From the NCBI GenBank assembly GCA_035685445.1, contig DASSAK010000021.1, forward strand, positions 1 through 27,723: 27,723 nt of DNA. Reading direction: 5' to 3'. Numbering within the stretch: the first letter of the stretch is position 1; every line of letters begins with the position of its first letter. This DNA comes from DRGT01 sp035685445. GTDB taxonomy: Archaea; Thermoproteota; Nitrososphaeria; Nitrososphaerales; Nitrosopumilaceae. Shown piece by piece: positions 1 to 7,353 of this stretch. Under the pieces are notes generated by a model. It was not told the DNA's origin and did not search any database. It saw only the letters and a list, made by a program, of their open reading frames with translations. Position numbers and translations under genes: made by a program.

Positions 1-1172
1 TTGTCTTCAAATAATTCTAGCATTCCTTGAATGTCACAGAATTTAGGCAGTGGAACAAACTTCTTTGTTTCTTCATCTTCAAAGACATATGTTCCTGCAC
101 CACACGCAAAGTGAATTGATAATTCGTATTTTGGTTTACTAGAAAATGCTTCAATTACATCTGTAAGTGGCATGCAACTTGGAACTGGGAACCAATCATC
201 GGCTGTCACTTCACCATTTGTTTGCTCTTCTATTCTCTGAATACAGTCTGGAACTGTAATTCTATATTTCTCACGTTCCTGTTTTCCCATTCTTCCAGTA
301 AGTGATACTGGCTGGAAGTTTACAGCATGTACTACATCCATGTTCTTTTGAGCATAGCGAATTATACCACCAAGTTCATGATCATTAATTGATTTGATAA
401 CGGTTGGAACAAAAACAACAGTGCTTCCTGTTTTTCTGCAACTATCAAGTGCATATGGAATTTCCCAGTGGTTCTTTGGATTTGTTCTTGCAGTTACACC
501 ATCAAAGCTAAGATACAAGTTGTTACATCCTGCAAGTCTTACCTCTCTTGCAGCTTCTGGATCCATTGCATGTCGGATTCCATTTGTGTTCATTTGGATG
601 TGGTCTACACCCTCTTCTTTCATTATTTTGATAACATCAGTAATGTCTTCTCTTAGCATTGGTTCACCACCAGTAATTTGCATAGAGTTTCCTGGAATTG
701 GTCTTTCTGCTCTCAGAGTCTTCATCATTGCTCTTACTTGGTCCTGAGAGGGTTCATACATGTAAGCGCCTTCAAGACCTTTCTTAACATAAAAGAAGCA
801 ATACCAACATGTCAAATCACATCTGTTTGTAACAATCATGTTTGCAAGACCGCTGTGAGACAGGTGGTTAGAACATAGTCCACAGTTGTTTGGACATGAA
901 CATTTCTCTATCATAACATTGGGAGCATGAGCGCCTTTACCATCCTGCCAATAAGTGCTAAATTTGTTATACATTTCATAAGAACCAAAGTAAAGTTCTT
1001 CACATTCACCGTGAGTTGGACATGTCTTTGTCATGAAGACCTTGCCATCTCTCTCAAAGACCTCAGCGTCCAGAATCATGTTACAGTCTGGGCATATGCT
1101 TTGAGTGAACCTAATAGTAGATTTCTTACCTACTTTCTTAGTGGACTGATTAGCAATCTGAATTAACGCCAT
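1..1172 (-). CDS. Radical SAM enzyme of the MJ0619/tetraether lipid synthase (Tes) type, 3' end missing
   Basis: About 390 codons are visible; the C-terminus lies beyond the left edge. The protein begins MALIQIANQ and has an N-terminal cysteine region (CPDC at 27-30, CPTHG at 51-55), then a CSCPNNCGLCSNH segment (91-103), the radical-SAM cluster motif CDLTCWYC (C118, C122, C125) and a GGEP motif (168-171). This order, a zinc/Fe-S-like N-terminus followed by the NCGLC segment, VTNRCDL and CWYCFF, is that of the MJ0619 family. Tes, which joins two archaeol lipids tail to tail into membrane-spanning GDGT, belongs to that family. Some homologues have other or unknown roles, so the substrate is inferred. 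A TATA-like box about 30 nt upstream supports this ATG with a very short leader. The gene is divergent from the trmB-like gene. Confidence 0.75.
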   Translation of the reverse strand, partial: MALIQIANQSTKKVGKKSTIRFTQSICPDCNMILDAEVFERDGKVFMTKTCPTHGECEELYFGSYEMYNKFSTYWQDGKGAHAPNVMIEKCSCPNNCGLCSNHLSHSGLANMIVTNRCDLTCWYCFFYVKKGLEGAYMYEPSQDQVRAMMKTLRAERPIPGNSMQITGGEPMLREDITDVIKIMKEEGVDHIQMNTNGIRHAMDPEAAREVRLAGCNNLYLSFDGVTARTNPKNHWEIPYALDSCRKTGSTVVFVPTVIKSINDHELGGIIRYAQKNMDVVHAVNFQPVSLTGRMGKQEREKYRITVPDCIQRIEEQTNGEVTADDWFPVPSCMPLTDVIEAFSSKPKYELSIHFACGAGTYVFEDEETKKFVPLPKFCDIQGMLELFED

Positions 1173-1200
1173 ACCTATCTAATGCCGATTTTCCAAAATA

Positions 1201-1210
1201 GTATTTAATG
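1201..1210 (-). promoter_or_regulatory. TATA box of the radical SAM gene
   Basis: The minus-strand sequence CATTAAATAC lies about 30-38 nt before the ATG at 1172, which puts the transcript start only a few nucleotides before the start codon. Confidence 0.5.
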
Positions 1211-1224
1211 GATTTCATACTCGG

Positions 1225-1234
1225 CCCCGTGGGG
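1225..1234. repeat. GC-rich inverted repeat between two divergent promoters
   Basis: CCCCGTGGGG (4-nt arms, 2-nt centre) sits in a markedly GC-rich patch between the opposed TATA boxes of the radical SAM gene and the trmB-like gene. An operator role is inferred only from this position. Confidence 0.3.
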
Positions 1235-1259
1235 ATTTTCGGAATGCGTGCGTATCTGA

Positions 1260-1268
1260 TTTAAATAT
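1260..1268 (+). promoter_or_regulatory. TATA box of the trmB-like operon
   Basis: TTTAAATAT lies 24-32 nt before the TTG start at 1292. The distance predicts a leaderless transcript and supports the unusual start codon. Confidence 0.55.
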
Positions 1269-1291
1269 CAAAACTGATCGATTAGATCGCA

Positions 1292-2059
1292 TTGAGTATT
1301 TCTGATAAGAGTAGAAAGGCACTAGAAAAGATTGGGCTAACCAGTTATGAAATCAGAACATTTTCTTCTTTGTTAAAGGCAGGAGAATTAACAGCATCTG
1401 AACTTAGTCAAAAATCCGGTGTTCCCTACTCAAAAATTTACGAGGTGTTAGGAAGTCTTGAAGAAAAGGGTTGGATAGGCTCTGATGACTCAAGACCAAC
1501 GAAATATTTCGCAAAGTCTCCTGCAACAGGAATTGAGACAACAAAACAAAGGATGGAATCAGAGTTTAAAGAAAATCAAAATGTAATTTTAAATGAACTT
1601 GTACCACTTTACGAAAAAAGTGGAACAAGTGAAAGGCCAGACATTTGGGTGTTGTCAGGTACCATAAATATTGCTGCAAAAATTTTAGAAATGGTTGAAA
1701 CCTGCAAAAGTGAAGTTCTAATTGCGTTACCAGAAGCAAGTGAAGAGTTAGTCAAACAAGCACTTCCAAAGCTCCGATTATTACATGACAAAGGAGTTGA
1801 GATCACAGTTTTGACATCAGATAAAATGAACAAAGAATCACTAAAGGCAGTTTCAAGGGTTGCCACAGTAAAAGTAAGAGAAGGCATGTTTGGTGGAGGA
1901 ATCATTTCAGACAAGCGATATGTTGTGATACTTTTAGGCCCCGAAATGGGAACGGGGGATACTGCAGAAACCGTTGCAATTTGGGCAGATCACGCGGGTC
2001 TGGCTGGTTTTGCTAGGTCATATTTCGAAAATTTATTAAAAGATTCAAAGAAATCATGA
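1292..2059 (+). CDS. TrmB-family transcriptional regulator
   Basis: 255 aa starting with TTG. The N-terminal 80 residues form a TrmB-type winged helix-turn-helix: the segment LTASELSQKSGVPYSKIYEVLGSLEEKG (about 33-60) reads as helix, recognition helix and start of the wing. A short linker (about 85-110) leads to a C-terminal effector-domain-like region (about 115-250; LSGTINIAAKI, VLIALPEAS, GVEITVLTSD, FGGGIISDKRYVVILLG), similar in type to the PLD-like fold of stand-alone TrmB regulators. TrmB proteins control sugar, metal or central metabolism genes in archaea; the ligand here cannot be read. The stop is 1 nt before the DtxR-type gene, so the two are cotranscribed. It is divergent from the radical SAM gene, an obvious candidate target. 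Confidence 0.85.
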   Translation: MSISDKSRKALEKIGLTSYEIRTFSSLLKAGELTASELSQKSGVPYSKIYEVLGSLEEKGWIGSDDSRPTKYFAKSPATGIETTKQRMESEFKENQNVILNELVPLYEKSGTSERPDIWVLSGTINIAAKILEMVETCKSEVLIALPEASEELVKQALPKLRLLHDKGVEITVLTSDKMNKESLKAVSRVATVKVREGMFGGGIISDKRYVVILLGPEMGTGDTAETVAIWADHAGLAGFARSYFENLLKDSKKS

Positions 2060-2060
2060 T

Positions 2061-2525
2061 ATGGACACATTAGATCAAGAAGTACTTTTTGTCGGAACTG
2101 CAGAGGCCGAACATGTAGAGATGTATCTAAAGGCAATTTGGCACATCAAAGAAAAAGGCGATGATGTAAAGATTAGTACAATTGCAAAAATGCTCAATGT
2201 AAGACAGCCTAGTGTCGTCCAGATGTTAAAAAAACTCAATGAGCAAAAGCTCGTAAATTACAACAAGGCAGGAGTCACATTAACAGAAGATGGAGAAACA
2301 ATTGGAGCAAGTATGATGAGAAACAGTAGACTCTTAGAAGTTTTGATGGACAGTGCTCTAAAAATCGACGTTGATGAAGAAATGGTTTGTGGCGTAGAAC
2401 ATCATATGAACAAACAGTTTACTGATGCCCTGTGTACAATGTTAAAGCATCCAAGAAAATGTCCTCATGGTAATGAAATTCCTAAAGGCGAGTGTTGCAC
2501 AAAGCAGGAATCCAAAGAGGACTAA
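2061..2525 (+). CDS. DtxR/MntR-family metal-dependent regulator
   Basis: 154 aa. Residues 15-80 form a winged HTH (EMYLKAIWHIKE, then ISTIAKMLNVRQPSVVQMLKKLNEQKLV), as in DtxR/MntR. The dimerisation and metal-binding half (about 85-145) has CGVEHHM (C110, E113, H114, H115) and a terminal KCPHGNEIPKGECC run, matching the metal ligands and CPHG signature of the family. There is no SH3-like third domain, so it is the short MntR-like form. Iron or manganese is the usual co-repressor; which one applies cannot be told from sequence. It starts 1 nt after the trmB-like stop. Confidence 0.88.
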   Translation: MDTLDQEVLFVGTAEAEHVEMYLKAIWHIKEKGDDVKISTIAKMLNVRQPSVVQMLKKLNEQKLVNYNKAGVTLTEDGETIGASMMRNSRLLEVLMDSALKIDVDEEMVCGVEHHMNKQFTDALCTMLKHPRKCPHGNEIPKGECCTKQESKED

Positions 2526-2530
2526 AAAAC

Positions 2531-2695
2531 ATGGCTTGCTTTTGTGGATGTAAAACTTTTGAAAAAAATCCAAACGGATTCAAAATTGGTTGTATGAAAT
2601 GTGGTCATGGACCACAAAATCACGATGATGAATTTAGAAATGCTTCAAGAGCAAATGAACAACAAAGTCAAAAGCGAGATGTTGACTTTGGTTAA
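2531..2695 (+). CDS. 54-aa cysteine-rich (zinc-ribbon-like) protein
   Basis: I choose the ATG at 2531 (MACFCGCKTFEKN), 5 nt after the DtxR-type stop; a longer frame from 2492 would overlap that gene by 34 nt. The protein carries CFCGC (C3, C5, C7) and CMKCGHG about 15 residues later, a likely mononuclear zinc or metal site, followed by a polar, Gln/Asn-rich tail without cysteine. There is no signal peptide or membrane segment. Its position as third gene after two regulators, one of them metal-sensing, suggests a metal-linked or regulatory role. I do not recognise a named family. Confidence 0.6.
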   Translation: MACFCGCKTFEKNPNGFKIGCMKCGHGPQNHDDEFRNASRANEQQSQKRDVDFG

Positions 2696-2700
2696 AATCT

Positions 2701-3120
2701 TTATTCTCCAATAATTTTTACTAGAACTTTTTTAGAACGCCTTCCATCAAATTCACCGTAAAAAATTTGCTCCCATGGACCAAAGTCAAGCTGACCATCA
2801 GTTATTGCAACAACAACCTCTCTTCCCATAACTTGTCGTTTAAGATGTGCATCTGCATTGTCTTCTCCGGTTTTATTATGATCATATTGATCAATGGGTT
2901 CATGTGGTGCCAGACCTTCTAACCATCTTTCATAGTCTTTGTGCAGACCACTTTCATTGTCGTTAATGAAAACACTTGCAGTGATATGCATTGCATTAAC
3001 TAGACAAAGGCCTTCGTTTACTTTGCTTTTTTTTACAAGTTTTTCAATTTGAGGAGTAATGTTAACAAACGCTCTTCTTGTCTTTGTGTTAAAGGTAAGA
3101 TATTCAGTAAGTGACTTCAT
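2701..3120 (-). CDS. YjbQ/UPF0047 family protein
   Basis: 139 aa, the full length for the family. The conserved blocks are all present: NAMHITASVFINDNESGL (about 43-60), HNKTGEDNADAHLKRQVMG (about 81-99), and DFGPWEQIFYGEFDGRR (about 112-128). The His/Asp/Asn residues in these blocks form the family's putative metal or phosphate site. E. coli YjbQ has weak thiamine-phosphate synthase activity, but the physiological role is not settled. The start ATG has a TATA-like box 23-32 nt upstream. It converges on the 54-aa gene with only 5 nt between the stops. Confidence 0.88.
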   Translation of the reverse strand: MKSLTEYLTFNTKTRRAFVNITPQIEKLVKKSKVNEGLCLVNAMHITASVFINDNESGLHKDYERWLEGLAPHEPIDQYDHNKTGEDNADAHLKRQVMGREVVVAITDGQLDFGPWEQIFYGEFDGRRSKKVLVKIIGE

Positions 3121-3141
3121 AAAATGTAAAAAATTTTCCAG

Positions 3142-3151
3142 TCTTAAAAAT
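3142..3151 (-). promoter_or_regulatory. TATA box of the yjbQ-like gene
   Basis: Minus-strand ATTTTTAAGA lies 22-31 nt before the ATG at 3120, the spacing expected for a leaderless archaeal transcript. Confidence 0.45.
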
Positions 3152-3206
3152 TCTAAGGAGCAGGCTCAGAACTCAAGATCCATATCATCAATCAATGGGA
3201 TACGTT

Positions 3207-3230
3207 CATCACTGCCTGCAGGCAATGATG
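3207..3230. repeat. 24-bp inverted repeat with perfect 12-bp core
   Basis: The core TGCCTGCAGGCA (3213-3224) is perfectly palindromic. The flanks CATCAC and ATGATG extend the symmetry to 12-bp arms with a single mismatch. It lies in the divergent intergenic region, about 32 nt upstream of the TATA-like box for the 140-aa gene, so it could be an operator. No T-run follows it, so a terminator is less likely. Confidence 0.55.
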
Positions 3231-3261
3231 TGACAAAATCCTAATTGAGTCTTTCAAGAAG

Positions 3262-3271
3262 CTTGATAAAT
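3262..3271 (+). promoter_or_regulatory. TATA-like box of the 140-aa protein gene
   Basis: CTTGATAAAT lies 24-33 nt before the ATG at 3295, consistent with a leaderless transcript. Confidence 0.4.
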
Positions 3272-3294
3272 GGCAGACCCCATTTGAGTAAGAT

Positions 3295-3717
3295 ATGGTT
3301 AAGATAGATACCCCAGCATCATTAGAAAGTTTCAGAAGATTTACGATAGCTAGTACATGTAGCTCATTTGCTCCAAAAAGTTACTTGGAAGATTTTGAGG
3401 TTTTTCCTGAGCGAGAAGAAGACTTGGGTTCAATTTATGTTGAAGCAGCAGACAAAGTAACACTAAAAAAAATTCGAGACATTACTTTTGTAAATGCCCG
3501 AGATGTTTTAGGAATAATCTATAATTCGAAAAGTGGAAACACCTCACTAAAATGGAGGCAAATAAGACGAAATAACGGCAAAGTTTCTGGCGAGGCCTCT
3601 TCAAACTCTCTTGTGAACTTGGCTGAGGCTGGAGTCATTACTCTTGATTGGGTTGAAAACTATGTTCGAAAAAAGACTCAACAGGATGATACCAAAGTCA
3701 ATGAATTAACAAACTAG
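3295..3717 (+). CDS. Unrecognised 140-aa soluble protein upstream of pelota
   Basis: No named family is recognised. The protein has mixed alpha/beta character with no signal peptide and no membrane segment. It has one early cysteine (C22) and an acidic stretch (FEVFPEREEDLGS, about 36-48). The C-terminal half contains WRQIRRNNGKVSGEA, then a helix (NSLVNLAEAGVITLDWVENYVRKK) and a charged tail. Codon use and base composition resemble the neighbours, so it looks like a resident gene. It is followed after 39 nt by pelota in the same direction; the T-rich spacer could hold pelota's own promoter, so cotranscription is uncertain. Confidence 0.65.
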   Translation: MVKIDTPASLESFRRFTIASTCSSFAPKSYLEDFEVFPEREEDLGSIYVEAADKVTLKKIRDITFVNARDVLGIIYNSKSGNTSLKWRQIRRNNGKVSGEASSNSLVNLAEAGVITLDWVENYVRKKTQQDDTKVNELTN

Positions 3718-3756
3718 TTCTTTTTCTTTTTTATTGCTGTAGGGGTACATGAATGC

Positions 3757-4809
3757 ATGATTTCAAAAGTAATTGATGATAATTCAGTTTCAGTAATTGC
3801 CGAAGATTCAGATGATTTACTAACATTACGAAGAATTATCAAAAAAGGAGATAGAATAGTTGGAGATACAACACGAGTAATCAAACTTGACAAAGAGTTT
3901 TCAAGACCAGACAAAGGTGAAAGAATAAGAATCAGAATAAGTCTTGATGTTGAAAAATCATCACTAGATAATGTCTTAGATAGATTAAGAATAGGTGGAA
4001 TAATTGCTGAATCAACAAATGAATCGGTACCTCATGGTTCGCATCATTCTTTTGTAGTAAAAATTGATGATGCAATCACCATATTCAAAAAAAAATGGAC
4101 ACAGATTGAAAAAAAACTAATTCATTCTAAAAATCAAAAGTTTGGTTTTGTATTAGTTGCAATCGACACTACAGATTGTGGTATTGCAAGATTAAAGGGA
4201 ACACATTTACAAATAATGCCAAACATTTATTCTGGCTCTAGTGGAAAGCGTTACAAAACTAATTTCAATATAGAAAAATTTTTTGACCACGTACTAAATG
4301 CAATTTCTTCAACTGTCAAGGAGAAGGATATTTTGATTTTCTTTGGCCCAGGTGAAACAAAGAAAAAGTTTAGCAATTTCTTTCAAAAATCACGAATCTC
4401 TAAAAATCACAAATTTGAATTGGTTGAGGGAATCGATTCTGGTGGCGAGGATGGAATATACACATTCACAAAATCAAACATAATGAAGGAAATAATGTCT
4501 GAAAGCAAGCTTGCAATTGTCTCATCAATAATTGATGAAGTAATGCTTCGAGCAAATCAAAAGAGCAGAAAATTCACAATGGGTTTTGATGAAACCCAAA
4601 AGGCAAATCAGTTTGGTGCAATAGATTCCATGGTTTTTTCTGATAAGGTAATCCAAACTCTTGATGAGCAAAAGGTAATAGAATTTCTAAACGATGTTGA
4701 GGGCAAGGGCTCCAAGGTGTATAGTGTAGATTCTACAACAGATCTAGGTTTGAGAGTATCGGGTCTTGGCGGAATAATTTCATTGTTACGATTTCCAATT
4801 AATGCTTAG
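3757..4809 (+). CDS. pelA: Pelota/Dom34, mRNA surveillance and ribosome rescue factor
   Basis: 350 aa, the normal length of archaeal Pelota. Domain order fits: an N-terminal Sm-like domain (about 1-120; EDSDDLLTLRRIIKKGDRIVG near the start), a central domain (about 125-250; KFGFVLVAIDTTDCGIARL and FFGPGETKKKF) and a C-terminal L7Ae/eRF1-like domain (about 255-350; TDLGLRVSGLGGIISLLRF). Pelota occupies the A site of stalled ribosomes and, with aEF1A and ABCE1, splits them. It lacks the GGQ of release factor aRF1, as expected. The start ATG at 3757 is preceded by a T-rich TATA-like stretch at about 3725-3735. The stop overlaps the cutA stop by 4 nt. Confidence 0.9.
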   Translation: MISKVIDDNSVSVIAEDSDDLLTLRRIIKKGDRIVGDTTRVIKLDKEFSRPDKGERIRIRISLDVEKSSLDNVLDRLRIGGIIAESTNESVPHGSHHSFVVKIDDAITIFKKKWTQIEKKLIHSKNQKFGFVLVAIDTTDCGIARLKGTHLQIMPNIYSGSSGKRYKTNFNIEKFFDHVLNAISSTVKEKDILIFFGPGETKKKFSNFFQKSRISKNHKFELVEGIDSGGEDGIYTFTKSNIMKEIMSESKLAIVSSIIDEVMLRANQKSRKFTMGFDETQKANQFGAIDSMVFSDKVIQTLDEQKVIEFLNDVEGKGSKVYSVDSTTDLGLRVSGLGGIISLLRFPINA

Positions 4810-5117
4810 ATTGTTGAATCTACAAGCCACTTTAGATACGGTTTGTTGATAGAATTTACGTTAATTTCTGCAATTTCTGGAACATCATAAGGATGAGTTG
4901 ATTTGATTTTTTCTTTGAGTTTTTTCTTGTTTTTTTGAATGGTTTTAAAAAGTGCAAGATATTCTGCTGTGTTTTCAACCTTTCCCTTCCACGTGTAAAC
5001 TGAAGAGATTTTTGTTATGTTTACGCATGCGGCTAGCTTAGTCCTAACTAACTCATTAGCGATTTTGTTCACAGATTTTTTGTTTGGATATGTTGATACA
5101 ATTATCGCGGGATTCAC
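4806..5117 (-). CDS. cutA: CutA1-type divalent cation tolerance protein
   Basis: 103 aa, the usual CutA length. Diagnostic stretches are IIVSTYPNKKSVNKIANELV at the start, KLAACVNI (about 28-35), SSVYTWKGKVENTAEYLALFKT (about 38-59) and HPYDVPEI near 75-82. CutA forms very stable trimers of ferredoxin-like fold and is linked to copper and other divalent metals, although the exact role is unclear. The start codon is GTG. It ends inside the last codons of pelota (4-nt overlap). Confidence 0.92.
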   Translation of the reverse strand: MNPAIIVSTYPNKKSVNKIANELVRTKLAACVNITKISSVYTWKGKVENTAEYLALFKTIQKNKKKLKEKIKSTHPYDVPEIAEINVNSINKPYLKWLVDSTI

Positions 5118-5160
5118 AGTAACTGATAAATTTACGTGATTAAAAAAAGTAACAATTAGT

Positions 5161-6363
5161 TTGGAACTTGATTTTATTACACAAAATGCAATTATTTACG
5201 TACTTTTGGCGTGGATCGTTATTTTAGCTGTTGCCAAAGGCCTAAAGTTAGATAATCGTGGTTTTGAAATAAAGGCATACAGTCTAGTTTACAAAAACCA
5301 AGGTGTTCAAACAGTCCTAACCAGAATGTTATCCAGAACAAAAAGAGGAATCAGAATATTTGCAGATGTAAGTGTCATTGCAGGCTTTGCAATGATGGGC
5401 TTTGCATTTTGGTTTTTGTTATCAAATATTTCAAAATATTTTGTAGAACCAACAGAATTTGCAGAATTAACTGTTCTGATTCCAGGAGTAACACTAACTT
5501 CTGCATCAGCAATAATGTATTTTCTTTTATCAATTCCAATTGTACTAGTAATGCACGAAGGAGCACACGGAATTGTTGCAACTCTAGAAAAAATTAAAAT
5601 CAAAACAGGAGGATTTGCAATATTTATTGCAATGTTTGCTGGATTTGTTGAGCCAGATGAAGAAGAGTTCAACAATGCAAAAAAAATCTCAAAGCTAAGA
5701 GTAATTGGTGCTGGTGCAACATCAAATGTAGCATTCTCATTTGCCTTAGGCTTAATTTTACTAACAAATCCACTCTTTGCTGTAGTTCTACCAGAGCCAA
5801 TTCTTAGCACATTTTACGAATTTTCAGAGGGTGTAATGGTTATTGATGTAATGCAAGGTTTGGGTGCTGAAAAGGCAGGACTGCTCACAAATGACATCAT
5901 CATAAAAATTAATGATGTTCAAATTGTTTCGGCAATAGATTTTGAAAAAGCAAATCTAAGTCCTGGAGACGTTGCTTCAGTAACGGTATTACGTGATGGA
6001 CAAGAATTACAATTTCCAGTTGAAATAATGCCAGCTCCTGATGATCCTGAACGAGGTTTGATTGGAATTATGAGAGACACTACTCCTCCTTTCAACCCCA
6101 TTTACAATTTCATTGAATGGAATAATCCACAGCTTTCAATGTTTTTGCTTTGGCTATGGATGATTTCGTTTTTCATTGGAATAATTAACATGCTTCCATT
6201 ACCAATTCTTGATGGTGGAAAATTTATTCACAGCATAATTGATAAAAAAATTTCAGACAAGGCAGTTAACGGAGTAATGTGGAGCATCTATGCGTTTACA
6301 TTTGCGTTATTTGGACTAAACATAGCACTATCCTACATGAAGTCTGGCTGGTTTACGATATAA
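5161..6363 (+). CDS. Site-2 protease family membrane metalloprotease (M50) with PDZ domain
   Basis: 400 aa starting with TTG. Membrane segments are visible at about 9-27, 68-90, 108-131, 181-210, 327-347 and 373-392. The zinc motif is HEGAH (H132, E133, H136) and the second motif is LPILDGGKF, with D351 as the third zinc ligand. A PDZ domain (about 222-290; VMQGLGAEKAGLLTNDIIIKIND) lies between the two halves of the active site. Such enzymes cut membrane-bound substrates within the bilayer. No anti-sigma or substrate gene is adjacent. The start is preceded by AT-rich sequence rather than a ribosome binding site. Confidence 0.9.
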   Translation: MELDFITQNAIIYVLLAWIVILAVAKGLKLDNRGFEIKAYSLVYKNQGVQTVLTRMLSRTKRGIRIFADVSVIAGFAMMGFAFWFLLSNISKYFVEPTEFAELTVLIPGVTLTSASAIMYFLLSIPIVLVMHEGAHGIVATLEKIKIKTGGFAIFIAMFAGFVEPDEEEFNNAKKISKLRVIGAGATSNVAFSFALGLILLTNPLFAVVLPEPILSTFYEFSEGVMVIDVMQGLGAEKAGLLTNDIIIKINDVQIVSAIDFEKANLSPGDVASVTVLRDGQELQFPVEIMPAPDDPERGLIGIMRDTTPPFNPIYNFIEWNNPQLSMFLLWLWMISFFIGIINMLPLPILDGGKFIHSIIDKKISDKAVNGVMWSIYAFTFALFGLNIALSYMKSGWFTI

Positions 6364-6405
6364 AATCAAATCAGATATTAAAGAAAAAAATTCTAAAATA
6401 GTAAA

Positions 6406-7317
6406 ATGAAATGCGATAAATGTGAAAACCAGGCAGTATATTCCAGAAAATATTCAGGCGAAAACATTTGCTCTGATTGTTTTTCTACTTCAATTTTAAG
6501 AAAAACCGCAAAAACAATTTCAAAATATAAAATGATTAAAAATGAAGATGTAGTTTGCGTTGCAGTTTCTGGGGGCAAAGACTCTCTTGCATTATTGCAT
6601 ATTCTTCATAAAATGTCAAAAACTCATCACTTTAAAATCAAGGTTATAACAATAGATGAAGGAATTACAGGATATAGAAACGAGGCATTACAAATTGTCA
6701 AAGATTTTTGCTCACAGTTACAACTTGAATTTAAAATTTTTTCATACAAAGAACTATTTGATCTCACCATAGATGAGGCAATTCACATTAGAGAAAACGA
6801 AAAAACTACCTCTTGTTCTGTCTGCGGAACATTAAGAAGAAGAGCAATCGACCATGCGGCAAAAGAAGTTGGTGCAACTGTGATTGCAACAGCTCACAAC
6901 CTAGATGACACCTTACAAACATTTCTTATTAATTTGATGTCAGGCGATACAACAAAGATAGGATGGATGAGTCCCGATAATTCAGATAAAGTATTAAGAA
7001 AAATAAAGCCGTTTTGTGAAATTTACGAGTCTGAAATTGTATTTTATGCATTCACAAACAAAATTCCTTTTCAATCAGAGCCTTGTCCTCACATGAATGA
7101 AGGAATTAGAACAGAAATTCGTGAATTTTTAAATTCATTAGAAAATCAACATGCTGGAATAAAAAATAATTTATACAATTCTGTACTACGAATTTCTCAA
7201 AATCTTAAAACTACAAGCTTCAAACAAACAAATTCATGTAAAAATTGTGGAAACGAATGTACCGGAGAAGTTTGTTCTGTTTGTAAAATGGTTTTAAAAT
7301 TAAAAGAAAACCAATAG
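6406..7317 (+). CDS. ncsA: TtuA/Ncs6 (CTU1)-type tRNA 2-thiolation enzyme
   Basis: 303 aa. An N-terminal zinc finger (C3, C6, C22, C25) is followed by the PP-loop SGGKDS (55-60), which adenylates the target uridine. Then come CSVCG (C137, C140) and EPCPH (C227), the three cysteines that in TtuA/NcsA hold the catalytic [4Fe-4S] cluster. A second zinc finger lies at the C-terminus (C278, C281, C290, C293). This is the complete TtuA/Ncs6 layout. Archaeal members make 2-thiouridine in tRNA, at U34 (NcsA) or U54 (TtuA); sequence alone does not decide between these. TATA-like GATATTAAAG lies at about 6374-6383. Confidence 0.9.
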   Translation: MKCDKCENQAVYSRKYSGENICSDCFSTSILRKTAKTISKYKMIKNEDVVCVAVSGGKDSLALLHILHKMSKTHHFKIKVITIDEGITGYRNEALQIVKDFCSQLQLEFKIFSYKELFDLTIDEAIHIRENEKTTSCSVCGTLRRRAIDHAAKEVGATVIATAHNLDDTLQTFLINLMSGDTTKIGWMSPDNSDKVLRKIKPFCEIYESEIVFYAFTNKIPFQSEPCPHMNEGIRTEIREFLNSLENQHAGIKNNLYNSVLRISQNLKTTSFKQTNSCKNCGNECTGEVCSVCKMVLKLKENQ

Positions 7318-7323
7318 CGAATG

Positions 7324-7332
7324 CAAATATAA
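7324..7332 (+). promoter_or_regulatory. TATA box of SRP RNA
   Basis: CAAATATAA lies 22-30 nt before the first paired base of the SRP RNA, just after the ncsA stop. Confidence 0.5.
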
Positions 7333-7353
7333 CATTATTTGGTAACAAAAATT

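Noticed and set aside
394..747. 117-aa plus-strand frame opposite the radical SAM gene
   Set aside because: It is the complement of conserved radical-SAM coding sequence and shows no family features of its own.
927..1166. 79-aa plus-strand frame near the left gene's 5' end
   Set aside because: It lies antisense to the Cys-rich N-terminus of the radical SAM protein and has no promoter or recognisable features.
3226..3232. Possible C box (ATGATGT) of a C/D box guide RNA
   Set aside because: No D box (CTGA) lies at a suitable distance, and the bases are explained by the palindrome.
3059..3244. 61-aa plus-strand frame across the yjbQ-like 5' end
   Set aside because: It overlaps the start of a well-supported gene and consists mostly of low-complexity Ser/Lys sequence.
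5307..5810. 167-aa minus-strand frame inside the site-2 protease gene
   Set aside because: It is the antisense of membrane segments and the HEGAH region; the sense frame has all catalytic motifs.
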